64,000 nt of DNA from Solobacterium sp. (GCA_017432325.1 JAFRJJ010000013.1:1-64000), one strand, 5' to 3'; shown: positions 1-9,385, counted from the stretch's first letter. Translations and numbers: made by a program. The notes: generated by a model not told the origin, from the letters alone.

Positions 1-1
1 A

Positions 2-208
2 TTCTGCGAATTGGATAACACATACTCCTCCTCTGAGGTGCTTCGTTTCATGAAGGATCTCAAGGTGGTCGGCAATGGTAAAGGCTTTATCAATATCACC
101 ATCGGAAACAGCTTTATCTCGGAACTGGCAAAGAAAACAGAACTCCCCCTGGATCACTATACATTGTCAGAACGGCAACTAAAAAAGGTGTTGAACTTCA
201 AGATCTGA
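2..208 (+). pseudogene. C-terminal end of a transposase, cut by the window edge
   Basis: The frame is open to the left edge and stops at 208, so only about 68 C-terminal residues are visible. They look like the tail of IS1634/IS4-type DDE transposases: a helix-rich stretch of the 'YSSSEVLRFMKDL' type, a short strand and a final 'YTLSERQLKKVL'. No catalytic residue is in view, so it is not possible to say whether the element is intact. The TTG at 11 is not a credible start because the frame continues upstream of it. No clear terminal inverted repeat is recognisable after the stop. Family assignment is from recalled resemblance only. Confidence 0.5.
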
Positions 209-356
209 TCTTGAGGTTTTACACCATTTTTTAATCGTTTATTCGAAAGTCAGGGATTATAACACAAGCAGGGATAATAGGAATATCCCCTTTACATTCA
301 TGCATGTAAAAATGTTTTAACTGCATAATCATCGCCTTTTTGAAGGCGCTTCAATT

Positions 357-380
357 GAAAAAGCCGGGTTTAAACCCGGC
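357..380 (-). terminator. Rho-independent terminator of the PTS operon
   Basis: On the minus strand a perfect GC-rich palindrome (GCCGGG, TTTAAA, CCCGGC; 363-380) is followed by five T. It lies 18 bases past the stop of the deacetylase gene and closes the operon that starts near 6.5 kb. Confidence 0.85.
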
Positions 381-397
381 CTTCAGTCTGTAGTCGT

Positions 398-1174
398 TCA
401 GTGAATATCCTTGAATGTGACCAGTTCGATCTTGTTTTCTTCGATCCACTGTTTCATTTTCGGATCAGTCGCTGCAGCAAGATCAACGACCCTGCATGTA
501 TTGAAGCTGGACAATGCAAACAGTTCAGCATCACAGTATCCGCAATGTGTTACAACATAGACGTAATCACAGTTCAGCAGTGACTGATCACCGGTAATAC
601 TGCCGAGCGGATCATTCTTCAGCTGACCTTCAGGTCCGGCACCTATCGTGTACCAGTCCATCTTGTTCGTAACATCTTTACGATCTCTGAAATCCCCGGT
701 ATAGATCACTCCGTACTTTTCAGCGAGATCCCTGCGGACTCTGTCTGTCGTCTTTGTCCCGTATGCATGACCGTGAATATAATCAGGCTTCTTTCCGACA
801 AGTTCGATGAACTTCCGGATCTGTGCATCGAATTCTGCGTAAAGCTGATCATAGTCGACATGGTCATGATCGTTTTCGTCAGTATCCAAAACCCTGTTCT
901 CCCTGCTGGTATAGAAACTGCCATCTTCGTGACAGAGATTCGGAACCTTATCATAACCAAGCAGTGAAGAACCTGTGGAAGCGTTCAGATCAATGCCGAA
1001 TGCGATCTGATCCAGATACGGTCTGATCCATTCAACGCATTCCTCTGTCCAGGGCATGTTGGCAAATAATCCTGTGTTTCTGACAACACCGTTCCGGATT
1101 CCGTGCAGGATCCCCTGTGCAGCCGCCCGGGTGATCGCATAATCATCCGACTGGAATACTAACTTCATATGCAT
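398..1174 (-). CDS. ChbG/YdjC-type carbohydrate deacetylase
   Basis: This 258-residue protein resembles the ChbG/HpnK/YdjC family of metal-dependent deacetylases, which remove N-acetyl groups from chito- or related oligosaccharides in the cytoplasm. It has the N-terminal 'SDDYA' metal-binding pair and a 'YIHGHAYG' motif near residue 135, equivalent to the family's H-x-x-H region. The usual G-x-H-L motif reads 'GIDLNAS', so the expected His is Asp. It is last in an operon with two PTS permeases, and its start overlaps the stop of the EIIC gene by one base. Two in-frame ATGs (residues 1 and 3) are possible; the AAAGGA upstream fits either. The job is probably processing of an imported amino-sugar phosphate; the substrate is not known. 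Confidence 0.8.
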   Translation of the reverse strand: MHMKLVFQSDDYAITRAAAQGILHGIRNGVVRNTGLFANMPWTEECVEWIRPYLDQIAFGIDLNASTGSSLLGYDKVPNLCHEDGSFYTSRENRVLDTDENDHDHVDYDQLYAEFDAQIRKFIELVGKKPDYIHGHAYGTKTTDRVRRDLAEKYGVIYTGDFRDRKDVTNKMDWYTIGAGPEGQLKNDPLGSITGDQSLLNCDYVYVVTHCGYCDAELFALSSFNTCRVVDLAAATDPKMKQWIEENKIELVTFKDIH

Positions 1175-2481
1175 TATTCCTTTGTAATTCCCTGTTCCTG
1201 TTCGTAGTCGATGTTATCCTGGATCTTGAAGAACGGATACCAGAGTACCATGGACAGAAGGATCATCAGCAGTTCCCAAAGTGCCAGCATAAATCCGCCC
1301 TGCAGGAAACCATGGATGATACCCGGCGTTGTCCAGGGAAGCTGAATGCCATGCGGGATCGGGATCAGGCCGATACTCATGACGATATATGTGAGTGTTC
1401 CCTGAATAGCTGTCAAGAACAGCATCGGGAGGAAGAACAGAGGGTTCATAACTGTCGGAATACCAAACAGCAGCGGTTCATTGATAAAGAAGATCGTTGT
1501 CGGGAGAGAGAGTTTTCCGAGTGTCTTCATCTGCTGTGATCTGCTGAAGAATACCATCAGGATCGCAAGACCCATCATGGAAGCGACACCGCCGAATGTG
1601 AAGGTCTTGTTGAAAGCTGTACCGATAAAGATATAAGGCATCTTTGCGGTAGGATCAGCTGTGAATACAGCCAGGTTTTCCAGTGACAGCGGTGTGTAGA
1701 TCGGGTTTGTAATAGAACCGACGATGTTTCCGCCATGGAGACCGAAGAACCAGAGCAGACCTGTCATGATGTTGAAGAACAGCCAGGATGCCAGGTTGTT
1801 GCCCATGAAGCGCATCAGGTTGGACTGAATGACGCCGAAGATCATTGCGTGGAGGTTGCCCCAGGAAGTCATCTTCATCAGAGCGGAGATGATCAGCCAA
1901 ATAGTTACGATAATGAAGCCCGGCACCAGAGTCTTGAATGAGTTGGAAACGTTCGGAGGTACGGAATCGGGAAGCTTGATCGTCCACCCTTTTTCAACGA
2001 TCCAGGCATAGAGTCTTCCGGAGCACAGCGCAACGATCATAGCTGTGAACAAGCCCTTCGCACCCAGCCAGTCCATAGCGAGTGCTGAAGTTGCTGCAGC
2101 ATCAGCAGATGCTGATGTATAGAACGGTGTTGTTCCTGTTACGATCAGGAAGGAAACAAGTGCGATCAGGCCACCGCCGGCGCCGTCTGCACCAAATTCT
2201 CTTGCGCAGTGGAAGGCAATGAAGAATACGGCATACAGAGCGATCATGGATACGGTAACTGTACCCGGGAGCGCAAATACTGCATTCAGACCTGTCTTTG
2301 CAAGCCATGCTGTGTAAGCGGGAATCGGAAGGTTTCCAAGCAATGTGAACATGGAACCGATGATGTTGGCAGACATAACTGCAACGAAACCGGCACTGAT
2401 GGATCTCAGATACTTGTTGTTTGACAGTTTTCCTGCAAGAGGCATGAGATACTGCTCAAGCCATGACATGAGTTTTTCCAT
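1174..2481 (-). CDS. PTS lactose/cellobiose-type permease, EIIC
   Basis: A 435-residue polytopic membrane protein of the lactose-N,N'-diacetylchitobiose-beta-glucoside PTS family. It has about ten hydrophobic segments and the typical start (amphipathic helix, then 'MSANIIGSMFTLLGNLPI'). Conserved family stretches include 'GLHGGNIVGSITNPIYTPL' and 'INEPLLFGIPTVMNP', the latter part of the sugar site. The C-terminus 'PFFKIQDN' matches that of the upstream EIIBC, so the two permeases are paralogues. No EIIB or EIIA is attached, so it must be energised by another protein, plausibly the EIIB of the neighbouring fusion. The start has a good AAAGGGG ribosome site. Confidence 0.88.
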   Translation of the reverse strand: MEKLMSWLEQYLMPLAGKLSNNKYLRSISAGFVAVMSANIIGSMFTLLGNLPIPAYTAWLAKTGLNAVFALPGTVTVSMIALYAVFFIAFHCAREFGADGAGGGLIALVSFLIVTGTTPFYTSASADAAATSALAMDWLGAKGLFTAMIVALCSGRLYAWIVEKGWTIKLPDSVPPNVSNSFKTLVPGFIIVTIWLIISALMKMTSWGNLHAMIFGVIQSNLMRFMGNNLASWLFFNIMTGLLWFFGLHGGNIVGSITNPIYTPLSLENLAVFTADPTAKMPYIFIGTAFNKTFTFGGVASMMGLAILMVFFSRSQQMKTLGKLSLPTTIFFINEPLLFGIPTVMNPLFFLPMLFLTAIQGTLTYIVMSIGLIPIPHGIQLPWTTPGIIHGFLQGGFMLALWELLMILLSMVLWYPFFKIQDNIDYEQEQGITKE

Positions 2482-2542
2482 AATTTATCCCCTTTCTCAT
2501 TGCTTTCAGTTTAGCTGAGTTTCGGCAACATAAATTACGGAC

Positions 2543-4129
2543 CTATGCCGTCCCTTTTGGCAGATCATCGGAATTTTCTTCTTTCAGATACTTGTTGTCC
2601 TGCACTTTGAAAAACGGATACCAGATAAATGTCTGCACAGCCATCACGATCAGCTGCCATACTGCCAGTCTCCATCCTCCCTGGATCATTCCGCTGATCA
2701 GCGGGGGCGTTGTCCAAGGAATATCAAACCCTATCACATACGGCAGGATCTCCATTTTCATCAGCACCCATGTAACAAACAGGCTGACCATCGGGATCAG
2801 TATAAACGGCACCATCATCAGCGGATTGAATATGATCGGAAGACCGAAGATGACCGGCTCATTAATAAAGAAGATGCCCATCGGCAGAGCCGTCTTGCCA
2901 AGCCGTTTCATTCTCTGGCTTTTTGCCATAAATGCCATCAGGAAACATAACGGAAGTGTTGAACCGGCACCGCCAAACGTCGTCAGGAGCCTGAACTGTC
3001 TGTTGATAATATGAGGAAGCGGGAGTCCCGTCCGGAAAGCAGTCAGATTTTCAAACGACAATGACTCCAGGATCGGATTGGTGACTGCACCAACGACAGA
3101 ACCTCCGTGGATGCCGAAAAACCAGAGCACCTGTGTCAGGAGGATTATAACGAGCAGCAGGATAATATTGTCCCCGGCAAAGGCTGCGATCCTGTCCTGA
3201 AGTTCCCTGTACATCCATTCCGGGAAACTCGCGTGAAAATAATGACCGAAAACCGATGTGATGATCAGAAAAAAGACCATACTGATCAATGTCGGGATCA
3301 ATGAAACAAATGACTGATAGATACTTTCCGGTATATTCCTTAAATTCTCAAATAATTCCTGGCCCAAATGATGCATCGAAGCATACAGCCTGACAGAAAT
3401 GATCCCGGTGAAGATCGCGCAGAAAACACCTTTGGAGCCCAGATACGTCATTTCGATCAGGCCGTTCCTGAGATCAAGACCGGGAGAACATATGACCAGC
3501 AGAAAGCAGATGACCGCATTGATCCCTGCATGAGGACTGCTGACATTAAAATATTCCGCATAATAATAACCGATCAGGAACACGGTATATACACTCATGA
3601 TATTGATCGTCATGTCTGTTCCAAGCAGCAGCATTTCTTCGATCATTGTTCCTTTGATCAGCTCAGCAGCTGCAGTCCAGGGCAGGTTCAGCAGTAATGT
3701 AAATACCGATCCTGTCACCAGTACGACCATCAGATTCGTCATCGCTGAAGAGATCGCCGATAATTCCTTGCTGGTATTGGCAAAAGATGCCAGTTTCACG
3801 ATCAGACCGTTCTTCCTGTACACTTCAGGATCTTCTTTGCGGTTCATCTGTGAAATGATGGTTTCCATATTCCGGTCCGCATACGCTTCTGCCGGTATCA
3901 GGTAAAACCGTTTGTCAGGATATTCTTTTTTCAGATCGTTCACCATGTATCCCAGATGAGGCGACACTAAAACAATATCTGCCCGGGAGATATGAGCTAC
4001 GATCTGATTGGATGCGCAGGAGCCGACTTTATACTCCAGTTCAGGATGCTCACGTACATATTCCCTGAAATATGTCACCAGCACACTGGAGGTCATTCCT
4101 GCGGCACATACTATCAGTACATTCTGCAT
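2543..4129 (-). CDS. PTS lactose/cellobiose-type permease, fused EIIB-EIIC
   Basis: The 528-residue protein begins with an EIIB domain (about 1-100) whose 'LIVCAAGMTSS' holds the phosphorylated Cys at residue 8, followed by a membrane EIIC domain (about 110-520) of the lactose/cellobiose family with 'GIHGGSVVGAVTNPI' and 'INEPVIFGLPIIFNP'. The order B-C is the reverse of LacE (C-B). It follows the PRD regulator by 5 bases and precedes a second EIIC. No lactose-type EIIA gene is in the operon; phosphate must come from an EIIA encoded elsewhere or the domain in the regulator. The ribosome site is weak, which suggests coupling to the regulator gene. Confidence 0.85.
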   Translation of the reverse strand: MQNVLIVCAAGMTSSVLVTYFREYVREHPELEYKVGSCASNQIVAHISRADIVLVSPHLGYMVNDLKKEYPDKRFYLIPAEAYADRNMETIISQMNRKEDPEVYRKNGLIVKLASFANTSKELSAISSAMTNLMVVLVTGSVFTLLLNLPWTAAAELIKGTMIEEMLLLGTDMTINIMSVYTVFLIGYYYAEYFNVSSPHAGINAVICFLLVICSPGLDLRNGLIEMTYLGSKGVFCAIFTGIISVRLYASMHHLGQELFENLRNIPESIYQSFVSLIPTLISMVFFLIITSVFGHYFHASFPEWMYRELQDRIAAFAGDNIILLLVIILLTQVLWFFGIHGGSVVGAVTNPILESLSFENLTAFRTGLPLPHIINRQFRLLTTFGGAGSTLPLCFLMAFMAKSQRMKRLGKTALPMGIFFINEPVIFGLPIIFNPLMMVPFILIPMVSLFVTWVLMKMEILPYVIGFDIPWTTPPLISGMIQGGWRLAVWQLIVMAVQTFIWYPFFKVQDNKYLKEENSDDLPKGTA

Positions 4130-4134
4130 CTGGT

Positions 4135-6093
4135 TTACCGAAAGAAATCCTCTTCTTTATTTCCGGAATACTCTTTCAGGATCTCTGTCAGAGTAATGTA
4201 TTCCGGATTTTTCATATAACGTGTGATCTTATCACGGCTTGACACAAAATCCGCGATCATCTCGGAGAATGTCCGGGACAGGTCGTCTTCTTCTGTTTTC
4301 ATATTGAACAGGATGATCAATGAAACTTCATCCTTTCCCCATTTCAATGGTGTTTTCAGGTGGCATACAGCAAGACCGATCTGATTGCTGATAAGACGGT
4401 CAGGATGCGGCATTGCCACACCGTTCCCGACTGTCGTTGCCGCAAAACGTTCGCGTTTCAGGACACTTTCTTCAAAGACATCAGGCAGATCCGTTGTTCT
4501 GCTGAGCTGATCACACAGGAAATGGATCGCGTCATGTCTCGACGCAAAAGACATATCACGGAAAAAGAGTCTTTCATCCAGACAGCTGATCACCTGATCC
4601 GTCACTGTTTCGTCCTCGTAAAGAGATCTCTCCACAGAGTTCAGTTCACTGAAATCCGGAAGTTCATGGATGCGGATCACCTTTGCGTCTGTCGCAAACG
4701 GGATCGGGACTGTCGACAAGATCAGATCGCATTCCACATGAGGGTCTTTTTCCAGTTCGTAATACCCGGCTGTCATGATATCGGTATTCTTTGAACCCAG
4801 TGCGTTTCTGAGCCTGTATTCAAGTATCCGGGATGTTCCGGCTCCGCTGGCACAGACTACAAGGATCTTCTTCCGGTGATGATATCTGTTTTTCTCGATC
4901 GCAAGCGCGAAATGCAGTGCCATATAGCCGATCTCATTTTTATCAACAGCGTATCCTGTCTGCGCAATGATCTCATCGGCAGCCAGTGTTCCCATATCAA
5001 AAGCCAGTGAGTTTTTCGTCATGATCGTTTCAAGCATGGGATTACTGATATGGAGTCCGAACTTTGCCCTGTGCAGCAGCGGCTGCATATGCATCGCCAG
5101 CGCAGCAAACAGATCGGTATCCCCAAGGAAATCATAATGATAGTTGACTTTGACCGCGTCCAGTATCCTGACGAGCATGTTCAGTGTTTCCGGATACAGG
5201 ATCAGCTCATTCTCATTCACGATCATCCGTTTTCCTGCCAGATGGATCGTTACATATCCGATCTCGGATTCCGGGATCTCCAGCTGCAGCTGTTTCCCGA
5301 TACTGCTGTAGATATCTTCTGCGATCTTCCACTCTTCCATCTGTTTCAGTTCAGACAGCTTTCCTGAACTGTCATCAATATAAGTCTCTGTACAGATCCT
5401 TGAAATTGCCACAAGAATATGGATCAGCAGATAGCGGAATCCGGCATCAGCCATATGGTAATCATATTTGTTCAGTGTTTCATGGATCGTACGCTCGGCA
5501 ATATTCCTGACACCTGGTTCAAAATACAGATCCATGAGTTCTGCTTCGTGATTGTTGAAGGGTTCAGAGATGAGTGTACGCGCGATCGCTTCACGGATGT
5601 TCCTTTCATCTCCTTCGACCCTGACACCCTCGCCATAGATCGTTTTTAATGTCAGCTGAAAGTCAGCCAGCTGTTCCCTGACTTTTTTCAGATCATCTGC
5701 GATCGTTGAACGGGCTATATACATCCGGTCTGCCAGCTGTTCGGTCCTGACCGGCTTTTTCGCAGACAAAAGAACACGGATCATATATTTAACACGGTCA
5801 TCCTGGCTGCCTGAGATCACAGTCTGTTCATTGACCAGGCTGTTCAGCATTTCCTTCTGGAAAGCGTAGTATTTATCCTTATCCTTTACGACAAGTCTGT
5901 ATCCGATGCCTATTCCCGATTCAATATCGATCCCTGCCTGAGACTGAAAAGAATTACGAAAAGAGCGGATACATTCTCTGAGTGTCCGCGGTTTGATCTC
6001 AAGAAACTCACACAGTTCTGACTGGGAAACATATCCCTGCGTTTGTGCCAGTCTCTGGATCAGCATCGTTTCTCTTTTCGACAATACGACCAT
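4135..6093 (-). CDS. PRD-domain transcriptional regulator with EIIB and EIIA domains (LicR/MtlR type)
   Basis: At 652 residues the protein has the full length of PTS-controlled activators. Order: N-terminal helix-turn-helix domains (about 1-160, starting 'SKRETMLIQRLAQTQGYVS'), two PRDs (about 180-285 and 300-400, with His in 'ALAMHMQPLLHR' and 'GYMALHFALA'), an EIIB-like domain with Cys in 'VVCASGAGTSR' (about 410-500), and an EIIA of the mannitol/fructose type with the active His in 'GVAMPHPDRL' (about 505-645). All phosphorylation residues seem present, so it should respond both to general PTS state and to the cognate permease. It most likely activates its own operon when sugar is present. 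It starts 5 bases after the stop of the small membrane protein gene. Confidence 0.88.
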   Translation of the reverse strand: MVVLSKRETMLIQRLAQTQGYVSQSELCEFLEIKPRTLRECIRSFRNSFQSQAGIDIESGIGIGYRLVVKDKDKYYAFQKEMLNSLVNEQTVISGSQDDRVKYMIRVLLSAKKPVRTEQLADRMYIARSTIADDLKKVREQLADFQLTLKTIYGEGVRVEGDERNIREAIARTLISEPFNNHEAELMDLYFEPGVRNIAERTIHETLNKYDYHMADAGFRYLLIHILVAISRICTETYIDDSSGKLSELKQMEEWKIAEDIYSSIGKQLQLEIPESEIGYVTIHLAGKRMIVNENELILYPETLNMLVRILDAVKVNYHYDFLGDTDLFAALAMHMQPLLHRAKFGLHISNPMLETIMTKNSLAFDMGTLAADEIIAQTGYAVDKNEIGYMALHFALAIEKNRYHHRKKILVVCASGAGTSRILEYRLRNALGSKNTDIMTAGYYELEKDPHVECDLILSTVPIPFATDAKVIRIHELPDFSELNSVERSLYEDETVTDQVISCLDERLFFRDMSFASRHDAIHFLCDQLSRTTDLPDVFEESVLKRERFAATTVGNGVAMPHPDRLISNQIGLAVCHLKTPLKWGKDEVSLIILFNMKTEEDDLSRTFSEMIADFVSSRDKITRYMKNPEYITLTEILKEYSGNKEEDFFR

Positions 6094-6098
6094 ATCAG

Positions 6099-6509
6099 TT
6101 ACTTCAGAAGTGCCATTCTGTTTTTATAATACCTGTACAGCAGCCAGACCATCAAAACTGTGAATATCGTATATCCGATCAGCCTTTCCGTTACAGCCTG
6201 AGTCCACAATCCCTGCAAAGCTGCCGCACCGAAAATGATATAGTTATATCCAAGTTCCAGTACCAGGTACGCATACAGAAGATATACACCTGTTTTCCTG
6301 CTGTGGAAAACCGCAGCCAGGATCAGGATCACCGCAAACACAATGTTGAATACCACATCTTTGAAAGCTCCGGCCCTCAGAAAATAATAAATATTGCCTG
6401 CACATGAGATCACGAGAAGGATCTTCATGATCAGGATCCATGTATGTGCAGGTGTCAGCACTGCGGTGCTGTCTGCTGTTGAACGGTTTTCAGTAATTCT
6501 TTTACTCAT
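6099..6509 (-). CDS. Small four-helix membrane protein of unknown function
   Basis: The protein has 136 residues if translation starts at the ATG at 6509, which has GGAGAG ten bases upstream; a TTG 27 bases further up extends the frame but has no ribosome site. After a polar N-terminus of about 20 residues there are four hydrophobic segments ('ILIMKILLVISCAGNIYYFL', 'VVFNIVFAVILILAAVF', 'GVYLLYAYLVLELGYNYII', 'LIGYTIFTVLMVWLLYRYY'). No known family is recognised. It is the first gene of the PTS operon and is spaced 5 bases from the regulator, so it is co-transcribed with the carbohydrate genes. Confidence 0.7.
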   Translation of the reverse strand: MSKRITENRSTADSTAVLTPAHTWILIMKILLVISCAGNIYYFLRAGAFKDVVFNIVFAVILILAAVFHSRKTGVYLLYAYLVLELGYNYIIFGAAALQGLWTQAVTERLIGYTIFTVLMVWLLYRYYKNRMALLK

Positions 6510-6521
6510 GATCGCTGCTCT

Positions 6522-6550
6522 CCGATGTTTATACAATACAACATTTAGTT
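6522..6550 (-). promoter_or_regulatory. Candidate promoter of the PTS operon
   Basis: On the minus strand TTGTTT and TATAAA are separated by 17 bases, ending about 12 bases before the GGAGAG ribosome site of the small membrane protein. A second TATAAA lies further upstream. A 7-bp hairpin (TCTGCCG/CGGCAGA, 6580-6600) sits upstream without a T tract; its role is unknown. Confidence 0.4.
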
Positions 6551-6648
6551 AAACAATAGGCATTTATATCATACTGAGTTCTGCCGCCTGACACGGCAGA
6601 TCACTGGATAAATTCATTCATCCGTTAATTTTACACTCATTTTAACGT

Positions 6649-6684
6649 AAAACAGGCGGACCGTTTGATAAGAAGGCCCGCCTG
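6649..6684 (-). terminator. Terminator after the lipase-like gene
   Basis: On the minus strand CAGGCGGGCC pairs with GGTCCGCCTG (one G-T pair) across a 12-base loop and is followed by TTTT. It lies 34 bases past the stop at 6718. Confidence 0.75.
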
Positions 6685-6717
6685 ATCGTGATTATGATTG
6701 CTGTATTTTGAAAACAC

Positions 6718-9270
6718 TCATGCTGTTTTCTGTTCGGGTTCCGGAAGATATTCCGGGATCATTCTCGGTCTGCCGAATCCGCTGCCGGTCCCGGCAAGTG
6801 TCACTGCTGCTACATAATACAGACCTGATGCGATCAGATGCGACAGGAATGTCGTTCCTCTGGCTGTATTGAGGATCAGCAGGATACCTGAAACAAACAG
6901 CAGAAGCGAACCGCGTGATGTTCTTGATGAACGGGTGAATGAAGTCGCTACCAGAGCCGATCCCGACAGCATGTAAAGGATCGCCAGATACCTGAGATAA
7001 CCGAAATCTCCCTTTACTTTCATGATGAACCAGATACTTGCTGCGCTCATCAGCAGGAAAAGCAGGATCTGTGATCTTCCCGGTGTATCTTCTTTGATGT
7101 AGTTATAACAGAGAAGAATGTATGCTGACATATACAGCAGAGCTCCGACCGGGATGGAAACGGTCATGGCAAGGTCAGAAGCAGTCAGAAGCACCACTGC
7201 AGGCATGATCAGCAGATGGAAGCGGTCTTTTTTCCTCCGGTATCCATAGAACGCTATGATCAGCAGCAGGAAGCCCATGATTGCCTTATAAAGATTGATC
7301 TCGTTCGGATCAACTTCATAAAGCGCAGAATAGAATTCCTTGACAATGAAGATCATCTGAATGAGGAATGTGCAGATGATCGGAAGCGGGCGGAACTTTG
7401 CGTCCGGCGGAATAAAACCGCGTTTTCTTCTATGCCTGTGACGTATCCACATCATAAGCAGCGTGATGATAAACGTTACGACAGCTATCAGAACGAGTAC
7501 AAGAATGATCATTGCAAGAACAAGATCTCTCCAGTTAACGTCCGTTTTTCTGTAAATATAGTCCATGATACGGCTTCCCGACTGGGCATTCTCTGTTTCG
7601 TATTCAATGGATACAGTGTAGAAACCGCCGGGATACTCGGTTCTTCCATTTTCCGTCAGCACGAGTTCCATAACATCTCCGGCCTTGGCGTCATATGTGT
7701 TCTTCGCCACTTGTTCCGGCGCATGCCGGCCTGCCTGGAAATCAGCTTCCGAAACAACGATAGCCTGATCAGCTTCTGAACGGATCGCGATGTTGTATAT
7801 TTCATCACGCGGAACCAGCACAGTGATCTTATGGTTATGCATACTCAGATAATGATAATCATCCTTATCCATCGGATCCCCAAAGGCATACGTTTCAAGC
7901 AGCTGCCCGTCTCTGAAAACCGTTACCTCTGTATCACCTTCGATATACAGCTGGGTATATTCATTGGAATCACTGTAAAGTTCTGATGGGTCATCTGCTG
8001 AATATACCCACGATATATACAGTTCCGGTGTATGTGTCTGCAGGAAATTTGATCCGATTGAAGCCCGCTCGTTATAGCGGCGGAATGAGTTCTCCGAACC
8101 GACATAATCCAGCAGCAGATATGCGATCTGGTTCATCAGATTATTTGCGTCATGCCGGTTTTCGTCATTGATCAGGATCGGATCTTCCGCCATTTTCAGA
8201 AGCCCGGATAATAGGCTGAACGGATCATGATTTTCCCAAAGTGATATGAGATTATCCTGCAGATGTTCACGGTATGTTTTCACATCCGGGCAGATATTCA
8301 GCAGGCTGTCCATGAGATTTCTCAGCTGGAAGTTCATATCCGGATTCATCCAGTAGGTTATTCCGGTAGTTTTCTCATATACCTGATCTGCTTTTTCGCG
8401 TTTCTGCAGGAAGTCGGAATCCGTTTCCAGAGACGGAGTATGGTAAGTTACGCCATACCGTGTATAGCCCCAGTCCGCGAACGGCATATTCGTGACAGGG
8501 TCCATTTTTCCACAGATATTAAAGATATTTTCGTACTTTGCCGGTTCTTCCTCACGGACTGTCATCGGCGTCGCAAATGTATAGGCAAATACTGTTTCCC
8601 GGGAAAACGTATCAGAGTCAGAAAGGAGTGATGCAGTGATATTCGATACTGCTGCTGCCCTTGAAAAACCGGAGATCCATATCTTCATCTTTCCATTAAG
8701 ATGTTTCTCGGAAATATACCCGAACACTCTGTCATATACAAGATGCGCTGCACTGTAAAAACCTTCCGGGTTCTTTCTGGTACCGATAGTCAGGTTTGAT
8801 TCCCATTCATCCATGTAACCCTGACCGCAGATCCCCACTGCGATCAGTTCAAATGCCTCGTCTCCTTCTCCGACTGTCCGATGTCCCATAACAGTAGAAA
8901 CGGTGTACATACTGGGGTCCTTGTCATAGTCATCGCTGCGCAGATCATCGAATCCTCCCTGACGGAGAAAATACCGCAGGTTGTAGTCCGGAGCCCGGTT
9001 TTCCACGATATGATTTTTATTGGGACGGAATGCCGAGGTCGCAAGACCTAAGGACAGCTTTGCCAGATCATGATTATATACTCGCGCGTCATTCTTAAAC
9101 CAGGACGCATTGAAAGGAACATCCAGGCTGTGATTTTCCTGGGTCGTTACAGCAAAAAAGTAATCGGTAAGAGTTATCGTTTCTTCATCGGAACTTTCTT
9201 CCGCATAAACAGGAACAGCCAGATTCAGAAGAACAAGCATGCTTAACAGACAATATATGATTTTTTTCAT
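6718..9270 (-). CDS. Secreted lipase-like alpha/beta hydrolase with a C-terminal polytopic (YhhN-like) domain
   Basis: The 850-residue protein has a signal peptide (cleavage after 'VYA', residue 23). Residues 40-400 resemble class 3 lipases: the nucleophile elbow is 'ISGFSRAAA' (Ser203), with an Asp in 'KMDPVTNMPF' (Asp257) and a His in 'VTYHTPS' (His277) as likely triad partners. Residues 410-575 look like an extracellular beta-rich part. A first membrane segment (about 582-608) and a basic loop lead into about seven more (625-840). That last part resembles YhhN/TMEM86 proteins, whose known members hydrolyse lysoplasmalogen: 'SDLAMTV', 'LLLFVSGILLILNTA' and a final 'LIASGLYYVAAVTLAG' match the topology. 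Substrate and cooperation of the halves are inference. It is flanked by its own terminator. Confidence 0.65.
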   Translation of the reverse strand: MKKIIYCLLSMLVLLNLAVPVYAEESSDEETITLTDYFFAVTTQENHSLDVPFNASWFKNDARVYNHDLAKLSLGLATSAFRPNKNHIVENRAPDYNLRYFLRQGGFDDLRSDDYDKDPSMYTVSTVMGHRTVGEGDEAFELIAVGICGQGYMDEWESNLTIGTRKNPEGFYSAAHLVYDRVFGYISEKHLNGKMKIWISGFSRAAAVSNITASLLSDSDTFSRETVFAYTFATPMTVREEEPAKYENIFNICGKMDPVTNMPFADWGYTRYGVTYHTPSLETDSDFLQKREKADQVYEKTTGITYWMNPDMNFQLRNLMDSLLNICPDVKTYREHLQDNLISLWENHDPFSLLSGLLKMAEDPILINDENRHDANNLMNQIAYLLLDYVGSENSFRRYNERASIGSNFLQTHTPELYISWVYSADDPSELYSDSNEYTQLYIEGDTEVTVFRDGQLLETYAFGDPMDKDDYHYLSMHNHKITVLVPRDEIYNIAIRSEADQAIVVSEADFQAGRHAPEQVAKNTYDAKAGDVMELVLTENGRTEYPGGFYTVSIEYETENAQSGSRIMDYIYRKTDVNWRDLVLAMIILVLVLIAVVTFIITLLMMWIRHRHRRKRGFIPPDAKFRPLPIICTFLIQMIFIVKEFYSALYEVDPNEINLYKAIMGFLLLIIAFYGYRRKKDRFHLLIMPAVVLLTASDLAMTVSIPVGALLYMSAYILLCYNYIKEDTPGRSQILLFLLMSAASIWFIMKVKGDFGYLRYLAILYMLSGSALVATSFTRSSRTSRGSLLLFVSGILLILNTARGTTFLSHLIASGLYYVAAVTLAGTGSGFGRPRMIPEYLPEPEQKTA

Positions 9271-9354
9271 ATTGATCCCCGTTTCCTTTTACTATTTTAA
9301 TCTGATTGGTTCCTTACAGCTTATCAAGAGGTGTTTTTTTGTATATTTTATACC

Positions 9355-9385
9355 GCAAAAAATGATGAATCGATCATGATCATTT
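9355..9385 (-). terminator. Weak terminator after the NAGPA-domain gene
   Basis: On the minus strand AAATGAT and ATCATTT pair across 12 bases and run into a T-rich tract. The stem is AT-rich and overlaps the stop codon at 9380, so it is only probable. Confidence 0.4.
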
